From Pseudoxanthomonas sp. JBR18 (GTDB lineage Bacteria; Pseudomonadota; Gammaproteobacteria; Xanthomonadales; Xanthomonadaceae): a stretch of 64,000 nt of DNA. The stretch covers positions 682,001 through 746,000 of the forward strand of contig NZ_CP116339.1 in NCBI RefSeq assembly GCF_028198165.1, given 5' to 3'. Position numbers and translations under genes: made by a program. The notes under the pieces are model-generated. The model did no database searches, was not told the DNA's origin, and was given only the letters and a program-made list of their open reading frames with translations. This document shows, one piece after another, positions 26,961 to 35,504 of the stretch; within the stretch, counting starts at the first letter, position 1; each line of letters begins with the position of its first letter.

Positions 26961-28510
26961 CAGCGGGCCTCCCGCAGCTGCGCGGTCTCGAAGGCGGCCA
27001 GGTCGCGCTCCAGCTGCCACTGGCGGCGGGCCTTCTCGCTCTGCTTCAACAGCGCGGCGCAGCCTGCATCGGTGCGCCCGGCGGCCAGCGACGCCGCGCA
27101 GGCCTTGCCGGGCGTGCGGCCGTCGGCGGCCCACAGGCTCTGGCCGGGGATGAAGGCATAGGTCAGGCCGTTGCGCGCGATCTGCTTGAGCGTGGCGTAG
27201 TCCAGGCCCTGCTCGGTGACCGCACGCTGGTATTCGTGGGTCATGTCGCTGCGCGAGACGCCTTCGTCATCGGTGGACAGCACCACCGGCACGCCAGCAT
27301 CCAGGTACATGTGCAGCGGATGCTCGGTGCCTTTCACGCCCAGGATCCCGTCGTTGCTGGACAGGTTGATCTCCACCGCGACATGCCGGTCCCTCATCTC
27401 CCGCAGCAGGCCGGCGGCATCATCCTCGTAGCCGATGTCCACGCCGTGACCGATGCGCCGGGCGCCCGCGTCGACGGCATCGCGGATGTGGAAACGCAGG
27501 TCCGCCGGCGGCACCAGGCCCAGGGTCAGCTCACCGGCATGCAGGGTCAGCGGCACCTGCGGGTAAGGCCCGGACAGGAACCGGAACATGTCCATGTGCA
27601 GCCGGTAGTCGCGTAGCGCGACCGGGTTGTCCTCGGGCGCGACGATGTTGAGCGCGGCAAAACGCTGCGGGTCGGCCTGGACCAGCGCGTAGCCCATGAC
27701 CATCTGGCCGAACACCACCGGCGGTGGCAGCACGCGCAGCACGTAGGGCTGGTAGCGGTAGCCGACCTGGCAGCCCGGACTGGCATCGGCCTGGCCGCAG
27801 CGCAGGAGTTGGCGCACGCGCGCATCGAGTTCGGCGAAGGAGGCCCGCGCCTGTTCCACCAGCGCCGGCAGCTCGGCCTGCAGCGGCGCCAGGTCGGCGG
27901 CGAAATCCTGGCCGTTCCAGGCCAGTGCGCCGGCCTTGGCGCCCAAGGTCTTGGACTGCGCGGGATTGGCGATGAGCTCCACATACGACACGTGGTCGCG
28001 CGCGGCCTGTTCCAGGGTCACGGCCACCGCCTCGGCACGACGATCTTCCAGCCCACTGAAGCGCCCGAAGGTGCTGAAGAACTGGTCGTGTCCCGAGGCC
28101 GCCGGATGGCCGGGGATGTAGTTGCGCATCGACAGCGCGTCGACCGTCTCGGCATAGAAGGCCGGGTCACGCGCGTCCAGGCCCTTGGCCGGCACCTGGC
28201 CGTCGCCGCACGGCGGCATCACCAGCGCGTGGTCGGCCACGCTGATGCAGGCATCGTCCTGCGCGGCCCACTTGAGGAAGTCCTCGGCGTAGACGCTGCC
28301 ACCCAGATGGTTGTGCAGGTCGCCGCCCTTGGGCATGGCCTGCAGGAAGGCGCGCAGCTGCGCGCCGTTGCCGGCGACCGCCTGCATCCGCGCGGCGACC
28401 TGTGCCTCGCGGGTGGACATCGCGCGGCTACCGTCGGCGGCCCACGCCGGGCCGGCCAGCACCGCGCCCAACACCACACCCCAGATTGCCTTGCTGCCTA
28501 CCACGTGCAT
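26960..28510 (-). CDS. Exported adenosine deaminase
   Basis: Adenosine deaminase family, 516 aa, with a signal peptide ending PAWAA, so it should convert adenosine to inosine outside the cytoplasm. Metal and catalytic motifs are present: H66 and H68 in GGDLHNHLGG, LHAGE, RIGHGVDIG, VEINLSSNDGI and LSTDDEGVSRSD. It is longer than cytosolic Add (about 330 aa) and closer to secreted ADGF-type enzymes. It lies 59 bp behind the AzgA-type permease and shares a base with the nucleoside hydrolase start. Confidence 0.92.
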   Translation of the reverse strand: MHVVGSKAIWGVVLGAVLAGPAWAADGSRAMSTREAQVAARMQAVAGNGAQLRAFLQAMPKGGDLHNHLGGSVYAEDFLKWAAQDDACISVADHALVMPPCGDGQVPAKGLDARDPAFYAETVDALSMRNYIPGHPAASGHDQFFSTFGRFSGLEDRRAEAVAVTLEQAARDHVSYVELIANPAQSKTLGAKAGALAWNGQDFAADLAPLQAELPALVEQARASFAELDARVRQLLRCGQADASPGCQVGYRYQPYVLRVLPPPVVFGQMVMGYALVQADPQRFAALNIVAPEDNPVALRDYRLHMDMFRFLSGPYPQVPLTLHAGELTLGLVPPADLRFHIRDAVDAGARRIGHGVDIGYEDDAAGLLREMRDRHVAVEINLSSNDGILGVKGTEHPLHMYLDAGVPVVLSTDDEGVSRSDMTHEYQRAVTEQGLDYATLKQIARNGLTYAFIPGQSLWAADGRTPGKACAASLAAGRTDAGCAALLKQSEKARRQWQLERDLAAFETAQLREAR

Positions 28511-28569
28511 CCAGACCTCTTGAGTTTGCTTGCGAAAGAACCCACGCCCTCGGCGCGGGCACAGGTGCG

Positions 28570-29874
28570 CTACAGCGCGAAACGCAGGACGAACAGCGCG
28601 GCCACCACCCAGGTCGCCACATGCACGCCACGCCAGCGGCCGGTGCCCAGCTTTAGCAGCGCGTAGCTGACAAAGCCCAGGGCCAGGCCGTTGGCGATGG
28701 AATAGGTGAAGGGCATGGCCAGCGCCGCCAGACAGGCCGGCATCGCCTCAGTGACGTCGCCCCAGTCCAGGTCGATCAGCTCGCGCAGCATCAGGCCGGC
28801 GACGTAGATCAGCGCCGGGGCGGTCGCATACGCGGGCACCATGCCGGCCAGCGGCGAGAACAGCAGCGCCAGCAGGAACAGCGCGGCCACGGTCAGCGCG
28901 GTCAGGCCGGTGCGGCCGCCGGCCTGCACGCCGGCGGCGCTCTCCACGTAGGCGGTGGTGCTGGAGGTCCCAAGCAGCGAGCCGGCCAGGATGGCGGTGC
29001 TGTCGGCCACCAGCGCCCGGTCGAAATGCCGACGCTGCTCCGGCCTTTCTAGCAGGCCCGCACGCTGGGCCACGCCGGCCAGGGTGCCGGTGGCATCGAA
29101 CATTTCCACCAGCAGGAACACCAGCAGCACGTGCAGCAGTGCGAGCACGCCGCCGTGCTGGGTCAGCGCGCCGGCGATGTCCAGCTTGAACAGGGTCGGA
29201 GCCAGGCTCGGCGGCAGCGAGATCATGCCGGCGTAGTGCACCTTGCCCAGGGCCAGGCCGGCGCCGGTGACCGCCAGGATGCCAATCAGGATCGCGCCGC
29301 GCACGCGCAGCGCATCCAGCACGCCGATCAGGATCAGCCCGGCCAGTGCCAGCAACGGCTCGGCCTGGTGCAGGTCGCCCAGCGTGACCAGAGTGGCCGG
29401 ACTGTCGACGACCAGTCCCGCCCCCTGCAGGCCGATGAAGGCCAGGAACAGCCCGATGCCGGCAGCGATGCCGCTGCGCAGCGACACCGGGATGCCATCC
29501 ACCAGCCAGCGCCGCGCCCCGGTCAGGGTGAGCAGCACGAACACGCAGCCGGAGATGAAGACCAGGCCCAGCGCCTGCGGCCACGGATACCCCATCGCGC
29601 CGACCACCGAGAACGCGAAGAAGGCATTCAGGCCCATGCCCGGGGCCAGGCCGATCGGCCAGTTGGCCAGCAGGCCCATCAGTGCCGAACCCAACGCCGC
29701 AGCCAGGCAGGTGGCGACGAACACCGCCCCCTTGTCCATGCCGGCCGCGCCCAGGATGTCCGGGTTGACGAAGACGATGTAGGCCATCGTCAAGAAGGTG
29801 GTGAAGCCAGCCAGCAGTTCGGTGCGGACCGAGCTGCCATGGGCGGCGGGGGCGAAACCGGACCAGCGGGTCAT
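28570..29874 (-). CDS. AzgA-type purine (adenine/guanine/hypoxanthine) permease
   Basis: This 434 aa inner-membrane permease of the NCS2/AzgA group has about 12 hydrophobic segments. Family signatures include TELLAGFTTFLTMAYIVFVNP at the N-terminus, GLAPGMGLNAFF, and F-D-A-T-G-T-L with STTAYVESAAG. The start MTRWSGFAPA at 29874 precedes the conserved helix. It would import free bases made in the periplasm by the downstream enzymes. It is first in a seven-gene minus-strand run, and its promoter must lie in 29875-30185. Confidence 0.9.
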   Translation of the reverse strand: MTRWSGFAPAAHGSSVRTELLAGFTTFLTMAYIVFVNPDILGAAGMDKGAVFVATCLAAALGSALMGLLANWPIGLAPGMGLNAFFAFSVVGAMGYPWPQALGLVFISGCVFVLLTLTGARRWLVDGIPVSLRSGIAAGIGLFLAFIGLQGAGLVVDSPATLVTLGDLHQAEPLLALAGLILIGVLDALRVRGAILIGILAVTGAGLALGKVHYAGMISLPPSLAPTLFKLDIAGALTQHGGVLALLHVLLVFLLVEMFDATGTLAGVAQRAGLLERPEQRRHFDRALVADSTAILAGSLLGTSSTTAYVESAAGVQAGGRTGLTALTVAALFLLALLFSPLAGMVPAYATAPALIYVAGLMLRELIDLDWGDVTEAMPACLAALAMPFTYSIANGLALGFVSYALLKLGTGRWRGVHVATWVVAALFVLRFAL

Positions 29875-30185
29875 GCGACCCAGCCCTGGCGGCGGCGCAC
29901 GGAGGTACGGAAGGGAGGGAATGCGGCGGGTGCGTCGGGCATGCAAGGGGTCCGGGCAGACAACGGCAATCAGGGCGCCAGCGCCTCGTTGTCTGCGGGA
30001 CGTGTCCGTCATCGCCTGGCGCGCTGTCCCTGTCGCGTCCCGGCCGTCCGTCCCGCGTGTGCTCAACGAATGCTGCACAGCAGCACAGCGTTTTCACACT
30101 TTACTTACGAAAATGCAAGTTACCCGTACCGTTTTTCGTGTGTCAGCATCGACACATTCACAGCCAACCGCCGCAAGGCGCGCCG
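29875..30185 (-). promoter_or_regulatory. Promoter region of the purine locus with three inverted repeats
   Basis: This 311 bp stretch has no gene. Its distal part (about 30070-30165) is much AT-richer than the surroundings and holds TGCTG-N5-CAGCA (30071-30085), ACGAAAA (30107-30113) facing TTTTCGT (30133-30139), and a perfect TGTGTC-N6-GACACA (30139-30156). These are candidate operators. No convincing -35/-10 pair could be chosen by eye. 29875-30060 shows nothing recognisable. Confidence 0.5.
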
Positions 30186-31220
30186 TCAGGGCATTTCGAC
30201 CTGCTGGCCCTGGGTGGGCAGGATGAAGTGCACGCCGAGCCGATTGCCCGCCTGCAGCTGCGCGGCGATCTGGCTGCGTGGATCGCGCCCGGCCTTCAGG
30301 CTGGGCTTGGTGTGTCCGACCAGCACCTTCAGGCCCTTGAGCGCCTCCGGATCACTGCTCGCCTCGGCCAGGGCTCCCAGCTCGCGTTCCAGCCAGGCCG
30401 GAGTGAGATGGCCGAACAGCTGCGCATCGGTCACCTCATTGGGATAGGACGCCTCGATCAGCAAGCCCTTGAGCGCGTGGCGTCGCACCAGCGGGGCCAG
30501 CGCCTGCCAGATATCGGCCAGGTGATGACCGCCGCCGGACAAGGCATCCGGCCCGGTGTCGCCGAAGTAGGCGAAATACGCATCGCCATGGCGCAGCAGG
30601 ATCATCGAGGAGGTGATCCGGTCGTGCCACAGCGGATAGACCTGGGCCGAAAGTGTGGTGTCGGGAATGTCGAACCACTGCCCGGGCGCGGTCTCGGTGA
30701 GCCGATAGCGTCCCAGGGCCGGCTTGGCCCCGCGATCGCCGAAATTGGGCCAGGCCTGCCAGTTGAAGTAGTCATCGCTGAGCACCTGCAGGGTCGAGGG
30801 CAGGCCGTAGACCGGCTTGTGCCCAGTGTCGTCGGTGGCGGCGATGAGCAGGCCGGCGACATGGTCCAGATGGGCGTGACTGATGAAATAGCCGGCGATC
30901 AGGTCGTGGAACACATGCCCCTGCGCCGTGTCGCCTCCGGCCGGCCCGGCATCGGCGAAGGCCCCGCGCGCCAGCGCCCGGTCGATGCCCGGCAGCAGCG
31001 TGCCCGCATCCAGCGCCAGGTAGTGCGCATCGCCTTGGGCGCGGATCAGGTAGGAGGACAGGTTGCTGTCGTCCAGGCCGCCGCGCACGCCGAGTGCAAC
31101 CAGTTCGAATCCGCCCGACGTCTCGGCGCGCGCCGGCGCCTGCGCGACGCATAGCGCCAGCCCGGTCGCCAGACAGCACGTGCCCAGCACGCTGACGAAA
31201 CGGCGGACGAGGTGCGACAT
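30186..31220 (-). CDS. Exported class II 3',5'-cyclic-nucleotide phosphodiesterase
   Basis: 344 aa with a signal peptide ending PARAE. The metallo-beta-lactamase-type motif H115-A-H117-L-D119-H120 followed by VAGLLI is the signature of class II cAMP phosphodiesterases (yeast PDE1, Vibrio CpdP). The start MSHLVRRFVS at 31220 precedes the signal peptide. Export suggests it hydrolyses extracellular cyclic nucleotides to 5'-nucleotides. It is on the same strand as the purine locus, 311 bp upstream, so it could feed that pathway, although no 5'-nucleotidase is visible here. Confidence 0.85.
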   Translation of the reverse strand: MSHLVRRFVSVLGTCCLATGLALCVAQAPARAETSGGFELVALGVRGGLDDSNLSSYLIRAQGDAHYLALDAGTLLPGIDRALARGAFADAGPAGGDTAQGHVFHDLIAGYFISHAHLDHVAGLLIAATDDTGHKPVYGLPSTLQVLSDDYFNWQAWPNFGDRGAKPALGRYRLTETAPGQWFDIPDTTLSAQVYPLWHDRITSSMILLRHGDAYFAYFGDTGPDALSGGGHHLADIWQALAPLVRRHALKGLLIEASYPNEVTDAQLFGHLTPAWLERELGALAEASSDPEALKGLKVLVGHTKPSLKAGRDPRSQIAAQLQAGNRLGVHFILPTQGQQVEMP

Positions 31221-31315
31221 GACGCGACAACCGGCAGCAGGGGCTGTCCAGTGTAAGGGCGATAACCAGGCCGCCGGCCCGCGTGGTGCGCCATGCAGGC
31301 TAAGATGGCGCTTCA

Positions 31316-31849
31316 ATGAAGCAGGGAAGACCGCAGGGCGTGCTGGAAGAACGGATGATGGAGCGGGCCGGTGCCCGGCGTGGGACGGCTCCCCTGCTGG
31401 TGCGTCTGACCTCGCCGCTGCATTTCATGGCCGCCTTTGGCGCCGCCGCATTGTTGCAGCGCGTGCTCTCGCTGCCCCTGCCCCGCGACCTGCCGCTGCT
31501 GGTCATGCAGTGGGCCGGCTCGCTGCTGGCCACCGCCGCGCTCGGCCTGGCCGTGGTCTGTTTCGTCCTGTTCGGGCTGCGCCGCACGACCATCCTGCCC
31601 GGCGGCCAGCCCTCTGGCCTGGTCCTGCGCGGTCCGTACCGCTTCAGCCGCAATCCGATGTACGTGGCCCTGGTCCTCAGCTACGTGGGCCTGGCCGGCT
31701 ATCTGGTGGTGCCGTGGGCCTTGGCGCTGCTCCCGCTTCCGCTGCTGGCGCTGCAGCGCGTGCTGATCCCCTTCGAGGAAGCCCGCCTGCGTCGGGAGTT
31801 CGGCGCCGCCTACCTGCAGTACTGCGCGCGGGTGCGCCGCTGGCTGTAG
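31316..31849 (+). CDS. Isoprenylcysteine methyltransferase/PEMT-type membrane methyltransferase
   Basis: 177 aa small integral membrane protein. It contains GPYRFSRNPMYVAL and ends EEARLRREFGAAYLQYCARVRRWL, the SAM-binding pattern of the ICMT/phospholipid methyltransferase group. Two to four hydrophobic helices span about residues 35-165. The methyl acceptor is unknown. It lies 57 bp before coaE in the same direction. A second member of the same family occurs at 36342-36806. Confidence 0.8.
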   Translation: MKQGRPQGVLEERMMERAGARRGTAPLLVRLTSPLHFMAAFGAAALLQRVLSLPLPRDLPLLVMQWAGSLLATAALGLAVVCFVLFGLRRTTILPGGQPSGLVLRGPYRFSRNPMYVALVLSYVGLAGYLVVPWALALLPLPLLALQRVLIPFEEARLRREFGAAYLQYCARVRRWL

Positions 31850-31906
31850 GCAAGCAGGCCGCATCCGCCAGCCCCATCTCCATGCTGCGGCGGAGATAAT
31901 GCCGAC

Positions 31907-32518
31907 ATGAGCCAAACCTGCATCGGCCTCACCGGCGGCATCGCCTCGGGCAAGAGCGCATTGGAGCGCGCGTTCGCCGCGCGCGGGATCTTCGTGGCCG
32001 ACGCCGACCGCATCGCCCGCGAGGTGGTCGAACCCGGCACCCCGGCGCTGGCGGCCATCGCGGACCACTTCGGCAACACCGTGCTTGATAACCAGGGCCG
32101 CCTGGATCGGGCCGCAATGCGGCGCCGCGTCTTTGACGACGCGCAGGCGCGCCAGGCCCTGGAGGCCATCGTCCACCCCGCCGTGCGCGCCGGACTCCAG
32201 GCGCAGTGCCACGCGGCCGCCGGCCCCTATGCGGTGGCGATGATCCCGCTGTTGGCCGAAGGCGGCGGACGCACGCGCTATCCCTGGCTGCATCGGATCT
32301 GCGTGGTGACCGCGCCGCTGGACGTACGCATGGCGCGCTTGCTGGCCCGCGACGGGATCGACGAAGCGCTGGCCACGCGGATGATCCAGGCCCAGGCCAG
32401 CGACGCACAGCGGCTGGAGATCGCCGATGACATCGTCCGCAATGACGGGGACCTGGACGAGCTCGACCAGGCGGTGACCGAACTGGATGCGCGTTACCGG
32501 ATGATGGCCGCCGCGTAG
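31907..32518 (+). CDS. coaE: Dephospho-CoA kinase
   Basis: CoaE phosphorylates dephospho-CoA, the last step of coenzyme A synthesis. The protein is 203 aa with a P-loop GLTGGIASGKSAL (K16), the DADRIAREVVEPG segment and the LLAEGGGRTRYPWL lid region. Length and motifs are standard. It follows the membrane methyltransferase and is convergent with the Nudix-ThiE gene. Confidence 0.95.
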   Translation: MSQTCIGLTGGIASGKSALERAFAARGIFVADADRIAREVVEPGTPALAAIADHFGNTVLDNQGRLDRAAMRRRVFDDAQARQALEAIVHPAVRAGLQAQCHAAAGPYAVAMIPLLAEGGGRTRYPWLHRICVVTAPLDVRMARLLARDGIDEALATRMIQAQASDAQRLEIADDIVRNDGDLDELDQAVTELDARYRMMAAA

Positions 32519-32549
32519 GCGTGCGCCGGGCGCCCAGCGCCTTCCGTGA

Positions 32550-33560
32550 CTAGGCCTGCGCCGGCCACAGGCCGCGCATCGCGGCCACGCCCTGGGCGCC
32601 GTGCTGGCGCGCGATACCGATATCGTCCACGCCCAGGCCGCCGGTCGCGTAGATCGGCAGGGCCACGCGCTCGCGCATCCGCGTAAAGCCGGCCCAGTCC
32701 AGCGTCGGACGCTCAGGATGGCCGGGCGTGGAGTGCAGGTCGCCGAGAGTGACGAAGTCGCAGCCCAGCGCCTCGGCCTGCTCCAGTTCGGCCAGCGAAT
32801 GGCACGAGGCCGCCAGCGGGACGCCGCCCGGCAGCGGGCGCGCACTCAGCCGGGCGAGTTGTTCGCCGCGCAGGTGCAGGCCAGCGCCCAGCTCCCGCGC
32901 CAGCTTGGCGGTGCTGTTGACCAGCACCTCGGCACCGGCCCGCCGGCACAGGGCCACGGCCTGCGCGGCCAGCGCCGGCCACGCCGGATCGGCTTCCATC
33001 GAACGCGCACGCAGCTGCACGCGGCCGATGCCCTGGGCCAGCGCGACCTCCAGCGTGGCCAGCCAGGCCGCGTGGTCGGCACCCGGCTCGGGCGTGACCA
33101 GATAGCGGTCCGGCTGCTGCAGGACGGCCACCACCGGCTTGTCGGCGGCGGGCATGGGATAGCGGGTCAGCTTGTCCTGCGCGACCCAGGCCAGCGCCTG
33201 GCCCTCGACCCCGCGCGGGACGCCTTTCCACGAGGTCACCCGGCGCACGTCCAGCAGCAGCGACTTGTCGGGATAAAGGTGCGGTACGCGCATGATCGGC
33301 GCGCCGACCTGCACGGTGATGCCCAGCTCCTCCTGCAACTCGCGGATCAGCGTGTCTTCCGGCGTCTCGCCCGGCTCGCGCTTGCCGCCGGGGAACTCCC
33401 ACAAGCCGGCCAGGTCGCGCCCGTCACCGCGACGGGCCAGCAGCAGGCGTCCGCGCGCATCGGTGATGGCGGCGGCGACGACATGAATGGAGCGCGACGG
33501 TCTGGGTTCGGTGGACACGGTGGGACGTTGCTCGGTGGGGAGAGGACAGGCCGCAGTCAT
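32550..33560 (-). CDS. Nudix hydrolase fused to a ThiE/TenI-like domain
   Basis: 336 aa two-domain protein. Residues about 25-150 are a MutT-like Nudix domain with an exact Nudix box, G59-x5-E65-x7-R73-E-L-x-E77-E78-x-G80, that would hydrolyse oxidised nucleotides such as 8-oxo-dGTP. Residues about 155-336 resemble thiamin-phosphate synthase/TenI, with ATGGLGVDDIGIARQHGAQGVAAM as the phosphate-binding end. This fusion is common in Pseudomonas and Xanthomonas relatives. The role of the second half is unclear, since a separate full thiE lies at 40576. A GTG start 14 codons downstream is possible. Confidence 0.9.
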   Translation of the reverse strand: MTAACPLPTEQRPTVSTEPRPSRSIHVVAAAITDARGRLLLARRGDGRDLAGLWEFPGGKREPGETPEDTLIRELQEELGITVQVGAPIMRVPHLYPDKSLLLDVRRVTSWKGVPRGVEGQALAWVAQDKLTRYPMPAADKPVVAVLQQPDRYLVTPEPGADHAAWLATLEVALAQGIGRVQLRARSMEADPAWPALAAQAVALCRRAGAEVLVNSTAKLARELGAGLHLRGEQLARLSARPLPGGVPLAASCHSLAELEQAEALGCDFVTLGDLHSTPGHPERPTLDWAGFTRMRERVALPIYATGGLGVDDIGIARQHGAQGVAAMRGLWPAQA

Positions 33561-33659
33561 GCCCCGGCGCCATCGGACGGCATGGCACGCGGGTGAGACA
33601 GGGCGACGACAGGCCCATGGTAACGGACGCCGGTTCCGGCACCGGCGCCGCGCCGGCGG

Positions 33660-34634
33660 TCAGCTGCCGCTGGCGTAATTGGTCAGGGCCAGTTCCAGCA
33701 GCGACTTGGCCTGCTCGCGCAGCATTGGCGGGCTGACGATCTCGGCATCCGAACCGTAATGCAGCACGTCCATCAGCAGCTCGCGCGAGGCGCTGTAGGG
33801 CACCTTCAACTCGTAGCGCCCGTCGGCCAGGAAGCGCCCTTCCTGGCGCGCATGCCATTGCTCGTCGGCGACCCAGCGCGCGGCCTTGGGGCTGAAGACG
33901 ATGGTCGCCCAGCCCTTGGGTTCGCCGGAAAAGATGCCGTAGCTGGAGGCCAGGTGCTGGCTGAGCTCGTCCTTGCCCATCTCGCGCGCGACCTCGTCCA
34001 GCGCGCGGGCGTTGTTGATGCGATCCACCGCGAAGCTGCGCAGCGCCTCGCGCCCGTGGTCCCAGGCATCCAGATACCAGTTGTCACGATAGTGGGTGAT
34101 GCGCTGGGGCGAGACGATGCGTCGGGTGCGCTCGTCGGTGGAGCGGGCGCGATACTCGAAGCTCAACTGACGCCGTTCCAGCACGGTGCTGGCCACGCAG
34201 CGGAAGGCGGCCTCGTCCAGCTTGCGCCCGCGATGTGGGATCACCCGCACCCGCTCCACCGGCCAGCGCTCGGCGCCGGCATGGTCGGCCAGCAGGCCCT
34301 CCAGGCGCTTCTGCAAGGGTGCCAGCGCGCCGGCGAGCACGCCGCCACCGGTGCGCAGCAGCAGCTGCTGCGAGGCGACCAGGGCGTAGAGCTCATCGGA
34401 ACTGAGCCACAACCCGGGCAGTTCGAAACGATCACTCTCGCCGGCCGCATAACGGAACCCAGCCTCGCCATCGCCCTCCACCGGCGCCATCAGCGCATCG
34501 CGCAGATAGGCGAGGTCGCGGTAGACGGTGGCGCGCGAGCACCCCAGTTCGTCCTGCAGGCGCTTGACGGTGACCGGGTAGCGCGCCCCCTTGAGGATGC
34601 GATGCAGCGCGGTGATGCGTTCGATCTTGTCCAT
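33660..34634 (-). CDS. WYL-domain transcriptional regulator (YafY type)
   Basis: 324 aa. An N-terminal HTH (MDKIERITALHRILKGARYPVTVKR region, recognition helix near SRATVYRDLAYLR) is followed by a WYL domain (about residues 140-215, with SPQRITHYRDNWYLDAWDH) and a C-terminal extension. WYL proteins bind nucleic acid or small ligands and control stress, metabolic or defence genes. It is divergent from a lipoprotein gene (101 bp), its most likely nearby target. The ligand is unknown. Confidence 0.9.
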   Translation of the reverse strand: MDKIERITALHRILKGARYPVTVKRLQDELGCSRATVYRDLAYLRDALMAPVEGDGEAGFRYAAGESDRFELPGLWLSSDELYALVASQQLLLRTGGGVLAGALAPLQKRLEGLLADHAGAERWPVERVRVIPHRGRKLDEAAFRCVASTVLERRQLSFEYRARSTDERTRRIVSPQRITHYRDNWYLDAWDHGREALRSFAVDRINNARALDEVAREMGKDELSQHLASSYGIFSGEPKGWATIVFSPKAARWVADEQWHARQEGRFLADGRYELKVPYSASRELLMDVLHYGSDAEIVSPPMLREQAKSLLELALTNYASGS

Positions 34635-34735
34635 GCCCGGGATTATGGCCGAGCGCGGCGTGAATGCATCGGCCGACGTTCACCGCGCAAGACGCAAAAT
34701 GGCGCGGGCGCCCTTGCCCCCACCGGAGTTCCGTC

Positions 34736-35368
34736 ATGCGTTCCGCCGTCCTGCCCCTCCTGGCTTGCCTGCTGCTGGGCGCCTGCCAGGATGCCTCCCA
34801 GCGTCCCGAGCCCACCTCCGGGCCGGGCCAGGCAACAGGCGCGGGCCAGGACACCGCCCTGGCGCGGGTGGAGCAGTCGATGGAAGCCTTCATGGACGCC
34901 CGCAGCTTCCACGCCGAGATGACCCTGGAGGGCGCGCGCGAGACGGTCAATGCGCTGGACTTCGTGGCCCCCGACCGCTATCGCATGACCATGCCCATGG
35001 GGACCCAGGTCATCATCGGTGACGTGCTGTACCTGCAGTCGCAGGGCCAGACCCGCAAGATGCAGTTGCCCGAAGGCACCGTGGCGCAATGGCGCGACCC
35101 GATGCGGCTGCACGACCATCATGCCGAACTGGAGGTCCAGGCGCAGGGCAGCCAGACGCTTGATGGCGTGCGTGCCCGCGAGTACCTCGTGCGCAATGGC
35201 CCGACCGACCAGCCGGTGACCTTCACCTACTGGATCGGTCCCGACGGTCTGCCCTTGCAGCTGCGCCATCAGGGCCAGTCGCAGGGGCAGCCTTATACGA
35301 TGACCGTGCGTTACAGTCGTTTCAATGATCCGTCCATCGTGATCGACACGCCGGTCGCATCGGGATGA
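34736..35368 (+). CDS. Outer-membrane lipoprotein, LolA/LppX-like fold suspected
   Basis: 210 aa starting MRSAVLPLL with GGAG seven bases upstream. The lipobox LLLGAC places the lipidated cysteine at residue 17, followed by Gln and Asp. The mature part (about residues 45-205) alternates hydrophobic and polar residues as in the incomplete beta-barrel of LolA-type lipoproteins. The exact family and function are not recognised. It is followed by a canonical terminator. Confidence 0.75.
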   Translation: MRSAVLPLLACLLLGACQDASQRPEPTSGPGQATGAGQDTALARVEQSMEAFMDARSFHAEMTLEGARETVNALDFVAPDRYRMTMPMGTQVIIGDVLYLQSQGQTRKMQLPEGTVAQWRDPMRLHDHHAELEVQAQGSQTLDGVRAREYLVRNGPTDQPVTFTYWIGPDGLPLQLRHQGQSQGQPYTMTVRYSRFNDPSIVIDTPVASG

Positions 35369-35420
35369 TCCGGGCCTATTTCACGGCGATTCAAGTAGGA
35401 AAACCGAAGATGCGTCCGAC

Positions 35421-35446
35421 AAGCCGGCTGAACACCGGCTTTTTTC
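35421..35446 (+). terminator. Rho-independent terminator after the lipoprotein gene
   Basis: AAGCCGG (35421-35427) pairs with CCGGCTT (35435-35441) around a 7 nt loop, with a T-run at 35440-35445. It lies 52 bp after the stop codon. Confidence 0.88.
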
Positions 35447-35504
35447 GTCTTCGTTCTCCATGTATTCCCCCACTCAAGCATTCCCCACCCAAGGAGCCCT
35501 GACC

